A model generated the notes under the pieces. The model did not search any database and was not told the origin of the DNA. It saw only the letters and a program-made list of their open reading frames with translations. Positions 10,817-22,081 of a stretch of 64,000 nt of DNA are shown here, piece by piece. This DNA is from Nyssa sinensis (lineage: Eukaryota > Streptophyta > Magnoliopsida > Cornales > Nyssaceae), in NCBI GenBank assembly GCA_008638375.1, contig CM018051.1:27835344-27899343 (forward strand), written 5' to 3'. Both the position numbers and the translations under genes were made by a program. Numbering within the stretch: position 1 is the first letter of the stretch; each line of letters begins with the position of its first letter.

Positions 10817-13800
10817 TATCACGATCCAAAATCCACCTTATGCGGATTAGGGGTCCGTGACCAGGTCAGCGGCCCGTGGGCTATTCCCCGTCAAAAGGAT
10901 CTGAAATGCTAAGTAAGGTTTTTAATAAAATATTTTATAGTCAACAGTAAATCTGGTAGCATAGTCAGGACATCATTTAATCATGCCAAAAAAACATAAG
11001 CGTTTACAAGTACAGATCATCCAAAAACACAACTGATAGGACGGTGGTGATATGGGAGATATTAAGACCTTCCAGTATTTAATTTAGTACAAAAACTCGC
11101 CAAAAAGAGCTACTAGTGGCTAACAGGCGTCTAAACCTCTGGAGCGCCTAAGGGTTCTCCTACTTCCTATTGTCCTGAAAAAAATATAAGGGAGGGGTGA
11201 GCTAACAAAGCCCAGTTAGTAATTTCTTAGCTTTAACATGGGTTAGGGTTAGTCCAAGGGAATGATAGAGTGAAGAGATAACAGATAGCCAATAGCTAAA
11301 TGAGCAACAAGTATATACATAGCCAGTCACCAAGATATGCATCAATGACCCAAGGGTCCAAAATGCTTATCCCAATATAAGATACAAGAAAATGAAAATA
11401 GATCAGTCAAATGGGATCATAATGAATCGCTGTCACAAACAAAACGTTAGCTAATCAAAAGTACAACATGCTTGCATAGAATATGATCATCCAACGAGTA
11501 CCAAAGATATGTCGTCATCGAGTAAAGTATAACATGATTGCAACAATATGATCATTCACAGGGCATAGAATATGATCACTCATTGAATACCAAAGATATA
11601 CTATCATCGAATACTAACAACCCAGAATGCGTGAATTACCCGGGGCCCGGCATACCCCACTGTAACGCACATTCAGATTCCCCTTATTATCCCGGGCTTA
11701 CTGAATAGCGTCAGAGCTCTTTCATTATAGGTCTAAAAGGACACAACAGACCCCAAAGGGTCTTTCCCCCACGCAATTTTGTAAATAGATGGGCCGTTGT
11801 GACTGAGCACAACCCCAGGCACATATAAAATATCATGATCATGCTACTCTCCACAGGAACAAGGATGTGGATCGTAACTAATTAGTTCAAGGCAACATAA
11901 TATAACTATAGCTATCCACAGCTATGTTACCGGGCTACCAAAAATAACCAAATCTCAATCAACGATGCATAAGTGTGTAGGACAAACAAGATTTCCAACA
12001 ATAGATATATTACAATATCATGACACGGTATACTTGATGGTATAAATATGCTCAAGCATCAACAAATCAATATCACAAAATGATATAGGCAAGTAAGCCG
12101 AATTCGAAGGATATGGATGAACAAATAATCACAAGTCAATTAGCATCAATCAAAGAAATCAGGTTCATCAGGTGGGTAATAAAGTAAAAGTTTGGCAGCA
12201 TATGAAAATAAATGTGATTGACTGGGAATCACCCATATTAAAGCATAAGAGTTACTTACCTCAATTTTTTAGTATCGCCTTCTCAACAAGCACTGTTATT
12301 GTTACCCCACGGCTTCTTTTCAATTCCGATGCTTAGGTGGTCCTATAATCATGGTTCCAAAATATTTCACAATGAATTAGTACCCATTTTAATCTCAAAC
12401 ATTGTTATGCAATGTTTTAAGCTCTTTTGAACTTCATTCATTATTAGTTAATCGCGTTTTTTATCTTAGGGTTATAATGGTAATTTTTTCATTCTTTCCT
12501 CGGACCCTATCGTGGTCCTCAGGATATTTCCGTTAGCTTATATGTAAAGTTCTAAGTCTTTTAGACTTCATTTAGTATCTGCTTTTGATTATTAGGACAC
12601 ATTGGTCATTTCTTGTTTTATACTTTGACTGTTCCGGAGTCTTATTCAGCCCTTTAATTTACATCATTATACTTATGACAATTAATCATGGTAGATTGGC
12701 CCTTATTCGGTCTTTAATTTGTAGTTTCTATTCTCAAGGGTATTTTGGTCATTTTTTATTTGATGATATTCTGACCCTGAATTATTATTTAGCCACATAT
12801 GTGAGTTCATAATTATTTGGGCTTCCATCAGTATCAATTTCATCCAATTTGGACTTTATTTGAGCTTCGTATTGTACTAAGGGCATTTTGGTAATTTTAC
12901 TCTCAGTATTTAGTTTTTAATACGGACTCTACCATTGAGTCCAGAGTGTCCGACATAATTAAAATGGACTATGTTTTATGTCTAACTAGCCTTGGGGATT
13001 GTTAGGGGCAATACAGTCATTTATAATTTATGTGTCTGCATTTTTTGGGACTTAATTTTACCAATTAGACTCCACCATTGAGTCCGAGATGCCCAAAATA
13101 GTAAAAATACACTATTCATTTATTTATTTTGGACTTCGTTTGACTTATTTAGTATCCAAGGGTAAAATAGTCATTTTACCCATTTAATAAAATAACTAAA
13201 TAAATTATTTTATTATTTATTTATTGCTCAGGGGCTTTTTCGAAATGATTCTTTAAAATTTTGGGCCTTAACAAAATTTTCCTAAACAGTGGGAGTTCAA
13301 CTATAATTATAGAAACTACCGATTTTTTTTAAGTTTAACTTGAACCCACTGGTTCAATAGTTGGTTTTTGAATTCATTTAAAATTTATTCTAAAAACCAA
13401 CTGGTTCGCCCCACTTTTAAGTGAACCGGCCCTAAACCATCAAGAATCAACCGGTCCAAACCGGTTTGCCACATCAGTAAATGAAACGCCCCAAACGACG
13501 TTGTGTTGATCACATTCAAACCCACACATTATACGGTCGAGACCCGAACCGTTGTTGACCTAATGCCCGACCCGTTTTCATTACTGTTCATCATCTTCCC
13601 CAGGACGATGAACAGTAACCCTAGTAACCAAAAATTTTAAAAGCTAGATTCGTGGGCTTTTGGCCATGGGTTTCCACTGTTCTTGATTCTAAGGTATTTT
13701 TGGGAACTCAATAAACACTTTGGCATTGGTTTTGTGGATTGGAACGAGCTCAAACGTTCGATTTATAGTTGGATAACTGAACCTGCAACTGATCCATACA

Positions 13801-14973
13801 TGCTTATTTTTGGCCCAAAGCTTGTGGGACTTCTTCTGTTGTGACATATTCGTCATGGGGTTCAAGCCCCCATTCTCAAAACTAAGTTTTGGGACGATTT
13901 GTGGGGTTGAGCTTTAAAGCCCGAGACTTGCAACTCGACGGTCCTCTCTAGTCTTAGCACGATTTCACTTAATTTTTGTTATGTTGTAAAGCTTCTTCTT
14001 CCTAGTTTTGATCCCTATTCCTTAATCATGGTTTAACTCAAGTCGGATCAGACCCTATTTAAGCAAGGTCCTTTAATGGCGGATTGGTTAGCTCAATGTT
14101 TTCTCGGCCCATTTTTTTTTGTGTTTTAACTTGCTATACACCTCTGGTTAACACACCAACTCATGCATGTTAATTTCAGGCTTCATTGAGTTTGAAACAG
14201 TAAGTACAAGAACCAAACCTTCTTAGAGAGAGAAAATAAATGTTAAGTGATTACCTTGCGATGGCAGTCCCCCTCTTGGCTTTGATCCTTGATCTTTCAA
14301 GTTGAGGTTGCCGTGCACGCATCATGTAGCTTCACTCTCCTCCCCTTCTTCCTTCACTCTCTCTCTTTCTACCTCACTTTCTCTCTCTACCTTACTCTCT
14401 CTCTCTCTAGATGCTCACTCTACTGATTTCTGCACACACACACACACACACCTAGATCCTGATTCAACAATTCTTCACGCAATGGATACATATATATTAC
14501 ATATAAACTTATTTTATATTTTATGTTGGTTGCATGAAATTTGATTGGTTGCTTTGGGAGGTGGAGAGGCTATTTTTTGTACATATATACATATTTTGTG
14601 CAATATATGGCATAACATGTGGGCAGCCCAAGTGGCTAATTTTTTGGACCTAAGTTCCTTCATTATTTTGGGTCAAGGGTTCAAAACCTCTTGGCCTCAC
14701 CTTTTGGCCATTTTCCACATTTTATCCTTATGCCTCGTTTGGCTTGCACAATTTACCGTTTTGGTTTTTTCCCTCATATTTTCTTTTCTATTGCTCTTTT
14801 TACGAAGCAGTTTCTTCTGGTTGCTTCCTATTTCGGTTAGCTTCGATGTCGAATGCCTTGTGTCGGTTATTATTTTCTTGTGTATTCCGATTAATTTCCT
14901 TAATTATTCGTTATCTTGTTTCTAGCTAATAATTAGCGAACTAATTATTATTTAATTAGGTCGAGGTGTTACA
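10817..14973 (-). mobile_element. Solo LTR, 4,157 bp, minus orientation, TSD CTACC
   Basis: Complete solo LTR. The left end TATCACGATCC at 10817 is the reversed LTR 3' terminus; its first dinucleotide is TA where sister copies have TG, so a point change is likely. The right end GGTGTTACA at 14973 is the reversed head. CTACC is duplicated at 10812-10816 and 14974-14978, the 5-bp duplication expected of LTR integration. No internal region or second LTR is present, so it probably formed by LTR-LTR recombination. Contents: a 135-bp ladder near 12470-13180, CT-rich runs at 14340-14410, a CA repeat near 14435 and a tRNA-like block at 14622-14705. Bases 11220-12200 are close to 63240-64000. No genes. 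Confidence 0.9.
14622..14705 (+). repeat. tRNA-like block antisense in LTR, copy 2
   Basis: Block with GCAGCCCAAGTGGCTAATT followed by GGTCAAGGGTTCAAAACC and TTGGCCTCACC. It corresponds to 2676-2760 and 28488-28575, about 270-350 bp from the LTR head. Confidence 0.55.
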
Positions 14974-14978
14974 CTACC

Positions 14979-15510
14979 AACCTTGAAGAAAGGAAACAAA
15001 GTCTTACATGGTAACTGCCATCTTCGGATATCAATCAAATCCCTATCTTTGCGACTCTGAATCCTACTCAATTTAGGAGATCCTTAGCCTATAAATTAAA
15101 TCCTAAGGTGCATTTTTCAATGATGCTTTCTCAATTACTTTCACTTACAGTCTTTCTTTTAAGTTTTTACTAACTTTATCATCGGAGCGGCTACCATCGG
15201 AACCAACCCAGTGGCCCTCTGATCCTCTTCTTTGAGTGCTTGATAGAAGACAAAAACGGAGCCCCACTGATTAGAGAGCACAACATTAAAATGGGCTCCT
15301 AAAAGTAATATTGATGATATACTAAATTATAATTAGAATTATAATTATAGTATTTTTTAAAGACTTTTCATCACATAATCTTTTTTTATTTTAAGTTTGG
15401 GCTATAGCCCCAATGAGCCTACCAATGGCCCAGGCAGGGTAAATTGTGCATGACATGAGATTCAATCCATCCAGGTTAAGACTCGAGAAAGTGGAGTTAA
15501 ATCCTAAAGT
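14979..15510. other. No gene seen between solo LTR and candidate MULE end
   Basis: Non-coding sequence. An AT-rich patch lies at 15310-15400, and nothing resembles a conserved protein or RNA. Confidence 0.4.
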
Positions 15511-15775
15511 AGGGTGAAAAAAATGTTATTTCCCAATCTAAAATTGTTTTGAACTTATTTACCAAAATAGGGTCCTTTTTTAAAGCGTTTTTCCAAAAGA
15601 CGATTTTATGTGAACATTTTTTTTAAGTGTGATTTAAAAGCGTCTTTTGAAAAGACGCTTTTAAAAGCGTTTTTCCAAAAGACAATTTTATGCGAACATT
15701 TTTTTAAGTGTGATTTAAAAGCGTCTTTTGAAAAGATGCTTTTAAAAGCGTCTTTCCGAAAGACGCTTTCAAACC
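15511..15775 (+). repeat. Left end of candidate Mutator-like element: degenerate TIR with palindromic repeats
   Basis: Contains AACTTATTTACCAAAATAGG followed by AAAGCGTTTTTCCAAAAGACG-like sequence, then two tandem units of about 71-76 bp each carrying a near-perfect palindrome, AAAAGCGTCTTTT-G-AAAAGACGCTTTT (first copy near 15647). A reverse-complement relative of the outer part lies at 31742-31870, and an AAAGCGTCTTTGGAAAAGACG unit lies at about 29035. This is what a degenerate terminal inverted repeat with subterminal hairpins would look like. No 9-bp TSD could be fixed, so the boundary is tentative. Confidence 0.5.
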
Positions 15776-17134
15776 AAATTTTTTTTTTTTTTCATCTTTC
15801 AGAAAATTTGATGATTTTGGGTGACATGTCTTCACTTGATTCCTTAATTAATCTGCACATAAAAATCAAGAATAAATATAAAAAATAAACTTTTGTGATG
15901 ACTTTGCTAATAAATTAAGAAGAAAATAAATACTTGCTACATGGTGGGAAGTTTCTTTCATCAAGGGCTGTAATAGAAACCCCTCAGTGAGCTACAATTT
16001 ATCTACACTAACAATTTTCCCACCTATAAAATTCTGTACAACTCTGCTTTCCTTACATTTCCTTAAATCAAAAGAAAATAACTCATTTGGCCATCAAAAA
16101 AACAAAAGAGAAGAAAGACTGAAGCAGCAGCTTTCTAAAGTCATGCATCTGTATCATATTTGCCTTTGCCTAGCAACAAATCCCAACTAATAACTATAAT
16201 TTAACAAATTAATGTACATAGAACATTAGTGCTTTGACAACCCAACTGACAATATATTTTAAAAATTATCAAAAGCAATTGAAGTCCACAGCAGACCCAA
16301 AAAGTCAAATTGTTTGAGCTGAACAGCACAATATTTTATATTAGAGCAATATATCATCAATGACTACACACGAAAAAAAAGTTTTTTAAGTAATGGGTTG
16401 AATGCTGTTCTCTATTATAAACAAAACCAAATTAAGCTAATCCATACATTTACAGCAATTTAACAAAGGCTTGTTTGGCACTACAGGACAAAAATACAAA
16501 TATGCTCCAACCATCGATGTGATACTTGATTCATCAATCTTACTTTTCTGTCCCCCACCTTTGTGCCTTATAAGCCATACACCATTACTTCTTATTCAGC
16601 AACCATAACCTTCCGAACAAAAAGATAAAGCTGAAATAGCATGGGAAGAAGAAACAATATCAGTTTCCATGTATTTGTATCAATCCTTCTTTAAGCCATG
16701 CCTGTGTTTCTTGAATAGCATTCTGACTCCATGATCCAACCACCGACATGCTGTTGATATACTTTTCTAATTTATCCTTCAACAAAATGAGCTCAAAAAC
16801 AAGTGGTTTGTATCACGGATGCGTGGAGTGTTCTAACAGACCTGTTGATAAAGAAAGCTCAAGTATTAGAAATTTGAATTTAGTTTTTCAATTATTCACC
16901 AAAACCATGTACTTCAGTCCAACATGTGAAAGAAAAAATGAACTCTAATCAAAATTTTCAATTACTGGTGTTTTTTAAAATAAATAAAAACATCACAAAC
17001 CTTAGCCTAAAGAGTCACAAGCTTTACCCAGGGTCTTTCCAACCCTAGAAAAAATGTCACAATACCTAGCCTAAAGGCATTTGAAAGCCCTCTACACACA
17101 GATTAAAAATTTTAATTTTGATGGGTGCTCCTAG

Positions 17135-17185
<51 letters not shown>

Positions 17186-17501
17186 CTCCCAGTAAAAGCA
17201 AGTCTCCATCCATCCAATTAGAACTTAGTTTGGCCAAAATGTATAAGTTAATGTTAATTCATGTAACTCCATTCTCAATTTGGACTTCCAAAAAGGGAAA
17301 TACTCACTTGGATATCATTTCCATGCCTCCTCTGTGAGTTTCCACTAAGAAACCTTGAAGCTGTTGCAATTTCTTTCTAAGGAGCTAGAAGATGAATTTT
17401 TCTCTCCAAGTTTGCTTCCTTTAGAATCCCTCTTTCCTAAAACCAAGTGGGCTTTGGTTTTTGTACCTCATCCCTTGGGCACCATTTTTCAATTCTGGAG
17501 C
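15776..17501. other. Interior of candidate MULE, no gene recognised
   Basis: AT-rich sequence. It contains a poly(T) run at 15779-15792 and a 45-bp TA microsatellite at 17138-17182. Short open frames (15987-16190, 16748-16948) show no recognisable motif. Confidence 0.4.
17138..17182. repeat. (TA)n microsatellite
   Basis: About 22 uninterrupted TA units. Similar TA runs occur across the window (for example 24657-24691, 30046-30078, 43905-43930, 58170-58200, 62828-62852), mostly inside transposon sequence. Confidence 0.95.
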
Positions 17502-17570
17502 TTTTTCATTTGCTTCCAGGGCATCAATTATGTCTAACAAAATTTTACTCCTATCTTGTAGAGATAGTGT
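17502..17570 (-). pseudogene. P5CS-like exon fragment (gamma-glutamyl phosphate reductase part)
   Basis: On the minus strand a CCCCTACAG acceptor precedes 23 codons reading TLSLQDRSKILLDIIDALEA and then NEK. This closely resembles the conserved LQ-ALSS-(E/Q)-(D/E)-R-x-K-ILLD-x-ADALEANE stretch at the start of the reductase domain of plant delta-1-pyrroline-5-carboxylate synthase, the proline biosynthesis enzyme. Similarity ends abruptly after EANEK, and no other P5CS exon was found within several kb. The likely explanation is a captured or decayed gene fragment, as carried by Pack-MULEs. The match is short and made from memory, so chance or another aldehyde-dehydrogenase-like source is possible. 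Confidence 0.5.
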
Positions 17571-18571
17571 CTGTAGGGGAAAACACATCATAATGTCCAC
17601 AAAATTAATATCCATGCCCATTGTAAGTGACTTCTCCTGTTACTTGATCCTTAGGAGAAAAAGAAAGAGGAGGTTCTTATTGTTCTTGTTACTAGTATCA
17701 TTGTTGAACATTAGATAGATCATAAATTGGTAAACATAACTGTTAGTCTAATCTAATAAATTGAAACATTGAAACAGGATACCTTGATTGGTCATACAAA
17801 GAGAATAACAGAATCAGAAACTAACCTCTCTTGGTATGGGATACTCCTCTGATTTATCGTGCTCTGTCAACTTCTGTTTCAGAGTCAGCTACTGCTTGCT
17901 GCAACTAAGCTCTAAATTGGCTTGCTTAATCCACTTTTCTTCCTCAGGTCAAGTCTTAATCTTGAAACTAAAGATCCATTTTTTACACTCATGTTTATGC
18001 TTCTAGCATTCAATGATGCTATATTTTGTAAATAGAAGGTTCATCCTGTTAGAGAAAAATCCTCCATAGTTAAAAATTGATTCACTGAAAGCAGAAACAA
18101 CACCTGTACATAAATTTTTTGTAGTTGGTGAATGTTCTCCATACCTAGCATGAAGTTTCCAAAGAATGCTTCAGTTATATTTTTGTCATCTCAAAATAAG
18201 CATCATCTTTGGGCTTGCAAACACAATGTCAAAGAGGCATGCATGAAAGGAATGACCACCATTTTTGGCAAACCTAGTTGAATAGTTGGATCATAAAGTT
18301 TTCCAAATTCTTTATGTATGCCAACATCACAAATTACTCCAAATGTTGACAAAAATACCTAAATAGTTTGAGAATGATGACATGCGATTCTTCTTTACTA
18401 AAACAAAGTGATTTTCCCAAATCCAGAATGGGGGTTTGACCATAATACCTCATGATTCCTACATAAGTTTCTCAGATCTGAATGGGGGTCAGCAGTGAAT
18501 AATTTCAAAGCAGTGAATGGTGGTAGTGACCATTAAATTTGACTTGAAATAATATAAACTACCTCATAAAT
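17571..18571. other. No gene seen between P5CS-like fragment and PMD pseudogene
   Basis: A minus-strand stretch at about 17840-18000 could encode a short Lys/Glu-rich segment (PEEEKWIKQANLELSCSKQ) but is interrupted by stops and is not recognised. Confidence 0.35.
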
Positions 18572-21001
18572 TTAAGTCCCACATCCAGGTTGTCTCATTT
18601 GACGAACTGGCCTTCTACGTAGGCGTTCAAGTTGTTGCTCAACTTGTGTGACTTGAAAAGGACCACCAACTTCAAATTGATGATGTGTACGTGTACCTCG
18701 TGGTATGGCATTAGGATGAAATCCCCATTCTATATCTTCACCCATACCACCTACGTCATCTCCATCGTCGTGAGCCGTTGTTAACCCCTCAATGCCCGTG
18801 TCATCACCCATCCCACCTATCTCAATTGCTTATGTGTGCATGGCATTTTGTAGAGGATAATCAATGGGAGAGATGCATTGTGGAATTGTAACGGGTGGTG
18901 TGGATCCATGTGCATGTGTAGTGATTGTGGACGGAGACGCAATTGATGATGGAGGGGGAGCATCCGAGACTGAAGTGCTAGCACGATGACAATGTCTCTC
19001 GTCTGCTATAATGCCAGCACCTCATCCTCGAGGCACTGGTACTGATTGTGATGGCATCGGGTCCCTTGATATGTGCTCGTCCATGATCCGCTGATAAGAA
19101 TGAATTGCTTCTAGAGCAGAATAACTCAGTGTCTGAATATCAACAAAGGCTTGGTGTGAGTCAACCTAATCGGCATGACCTTTACCAGCTCTTAGATGTA
19201 TTTGGTTGAGGGAACTTGACTGCAAGTAACATAAACAATTAACTATAAGTAAAAATATTAAAATATAAAAAGCAATAGAATAAACATGAACATATCAATT
19301 AAATTCATACCAATATTTCAAATATGCCGGTTGCGGGTTCAAATCCAACCGATGGCCTAGTATTGGGTGGGCCAATAAAGTGACGGGTAATGCACCGATA
19401 CCATACCATATATGGATCCATATAGTCAAGTGACTGATATAATGGGTCAGCATATGCAATATGATCTCGTCGTTGTCTCCAAATATTGATGTAGGATCTA
19501 TGCACATGAACCCAATGAGACACTGCTCAGCCTCGACAATCAATGGCATGAAGGTCTGTACTAGTGTCTCGAGATAGTGGTATATCTTGGCAAAGTCTAA
19601 ACTGGCGTATTACCCGATTTGGAAAATGCCACTCAACCACGTCAAAGCAAATTAGTGGTGACACCATTCGCCATATATCATTACCGACAAGGCAGTATGC
19701 AGGTAAAGATGTAACGACATCATCAGTGTAGGGCTGCTACACCATCTATATGCCAAGAAACAAAATTAAGGATAAGTAAACATCAAAATAGAACAACTTA
19801 AATTATATAATTTATATTGTGAAAATAACCTGATAGTCTCGCATTTGGTCCAGCTGGTCCCGATAATGGCGAAGCACATAGATCAATGTCTCTCGTACAC
19901 ATAAGGCGGTTCTCCACTTATACCCTAATGGTAATGGCTCATTGCCGTCCACATGCTCCCTAAGAACTTGTCTCTCAGGTCGGATGTGTATCAACCTCTC
20001 CCATGCCCATAACTTTTCAAGTAGATTACAAATATATTAATAAATATTTAATGTAAAACAAAAATTTAAAAACAAACTAACATGTATTAATATACCTGTA
20101 ATAAAATAAGTGGGCCACCTATTGCTGAGGCAGCAGGCTTTGTAGCCCGACACATTTCTCGATAAAGGCATGCAAGGACGGCACTCCCCCAACTAAAGTT
20201 CCCTGCATCCTCTAACTCTCTAAGCAATGGAAGATACATTAACTTCGCCTTATTCCCTGATTTATCAGTGAATAAGAATCCACCAATAAGCTGCAAGGTG
20301 TGGGCCCTAGCATGCCTACGAATGGTCTCATCATCTGCATCTTCTGTTAACTCAGCAAAATGATTAAGAATCCATCTCATCTTTAGCCGTGCTCCATCAA
20401 GATCGGACTCAGATGGTAGAATGCCCAATAAGTCCAAGCACAGCTCCTGGCAGACATTGACAGCAGGGCTAACATCATAACCTATGACAGGTTCCCCATC
20501 TATTGGCAAGCCTAGTAGGATAGCCACATCTTGCAATGTAATGGTGCACTCGCTTACCGATAAATGGAAGGTGTGTGTTTCTACCCTCCACCTCTAAACC
20601 AATGCAGTGATAAGAGCCCAATCAAGTTGTATAAATCCAACTTGATAAATCCCGTAAAATCCCGTTAGACGTAGGTAATCATGGATGCGGATGTCAACTG
20701 GGGCAGCTTGTCGTAATAGGCTATCACTCCTACGACAATGAAAATACCTTGGCTCCTACAATTCAACATAATGAATAAATAAAAGTTATACAAAAATACA
20801 ATATTTTAACACATTTGAGTTGAATGGTAAAATTAATTGTAAGGCCAAAAAAAATTAGTATAAGTGTCACTTTTGTTAGTATGGTATGAATTTTTAAACC
20901 TGCCCCTCCCATATTCGACTAGATCTATGTGTAGATTGCATGTAAAGTACAGATCCATCTATCAGCCCGGGATCTACAAGCTCCCTATGAACAGTCTCCA
21001 T
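18572..21001 (-). pseudogene. Plant mobile domain (PMD/MAIN-like) gene, five exons, six in-frame stops
   Basis: Exons on the minus strand: 21001-20900, 20755-20096, 20012-19830, 19745-19311 and 19219-18572. Each length is a multiple of three (34+220+61+145+216 = 676 codons) and every junction is GT-AG. The N-terminus METVHRELVDPGLIDGSVLY matches the usual start of 'serine/threonine-protein phosphatase 7 long form homolog'/MAIN-like proteins. Exon 2 carries the PMD core (FIQLDWALITALV, RWRVETHTFHL, TITLQDVAILLGLPIDGEPV, LIGGFLFTD). Exon 3 has LWAWERL, exon 4 has PAYCLVGNDIWRMVSPLICF and WYRCITRHFI, and exon 5 ends in an Arg-rich tail, RRRPVRQMRQPGCGT. Six in-frame stops interrupt it: 20594-20596, 19737-19739, 19527-19529, 19166-19168, 19022-19024 and 18830-18832. 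No frameshift was found. PMD proteins occur as host silencing factors (MAIN/MAIL) and as transposon-borne genes (MULE or gypsy); the inverted-end context suggests transposon-borne. Confidence 0.88.
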
Positions 21002-21492
21002 CTGTTATTAATAAATTAAAAATGACAAATGAGATAAAAGTTAGCAACTTAAAAAGCTTGATTTAACATGTCATGCAGTGAGCATACAGTGATTTCACCC
21101 AAACATATTTGGAGTCTCAAAGTGAAAATATATTTAGAGTCTCAAAGTGCAAATATTTTTAAACAAAAGTACTCGTCGAGACAATTAGTTTAGACTTTTG
21201 AATTACTCAATTCAGATTTAAAATGAATTTATATGAAAATCGAAAAGTTTGAACAAACAACAACAAAAAAAAAATATCTGATGAACAGTAATCTGGAAAC
21301 CAGTAGCTAAAAGTGAACAGTAACATTGAAAGTTACTGTTCACCTGGAGCAAAATTTAACTTCCAAAAAATGCTGCGCCTAACCCTTTGATTAAAATTGA
21401 TGTTTCTCTCAATCTACAAATCCAAATGTAATGAAATATGTGCCAAAATCTTCCTTATTGAGTCTAGTTTCTATACCATTTTGAATCACTCA
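21002..21492. other. Upstream flank of PMD pseudogene, no gene seen
   Basis: AT-rich sequence that would hold the promoter of the minus-strand PMD gene. An inverted pair GAACAGTAA / TTACTGTTC lies at about 21283-21345. No motif supports a defined promoter. The 4-kb solo LTR is inserted at its right edge. Confidence 0.35.
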
Positions 21493-21497
21493 AAAAG

Positions 21498-22047
21498 TGT
21501 CACATCCCGCACCCCACCCTACGTGGATGCGAAAGATGTGATGCTAGTTAACCGCCTTGTCAGTCTTCGACTGACAATGCGACCAACCAAAGGCAAACTT
21601 CTAAACCTTACGATGAATTGCATTCCAACTGTAGGGTCAGAACAGCGGAAATTAAAACCTCTTTATCTCGGGAATGCAACTCAACTATATACCACATAAG
21701 TATATACCATAGAGCACATCTATAACAGATATATAACACAGAGCATATCAAATTCCTCCAGACGTACCATTACCATGAGCCATGTCCCTACACATCTATT
21801 ACATATGAATAAAGTCAACTATATCATCACACTCACCTGAATAGCCAGAATCAATCTATTAGAACCCAAGTCTCCACATATTATTGCCATCAGATCCTTA
21901 CTTGGGAATGCCTTTCAGTCTACATGTGTCATGTCTTTGTGCTTTCTAATCCAATGGAGTTATATCCTGAAAAATGTTAAATAAATGGAATGAGCTTAAA
22001 CAAGCTCAGTGAGTAACATAGGTTCCTGCCATGGGTTTTAAAACCAG

Positions 22048-22081
<34 letters not shown>

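Noticed and set aside
12585..12812. 75-residue plus-strand frame
   Set aside because: Falls in the 135-bp ladder of an LTR; the similar frames at 38-435 show it is a repeat product.
14302..14925. Frames encoding Ser/Leu-rich and Phe-rich peptides
   Set aside because: They lie within the solo LTR and reflect CT and T-rich composition.
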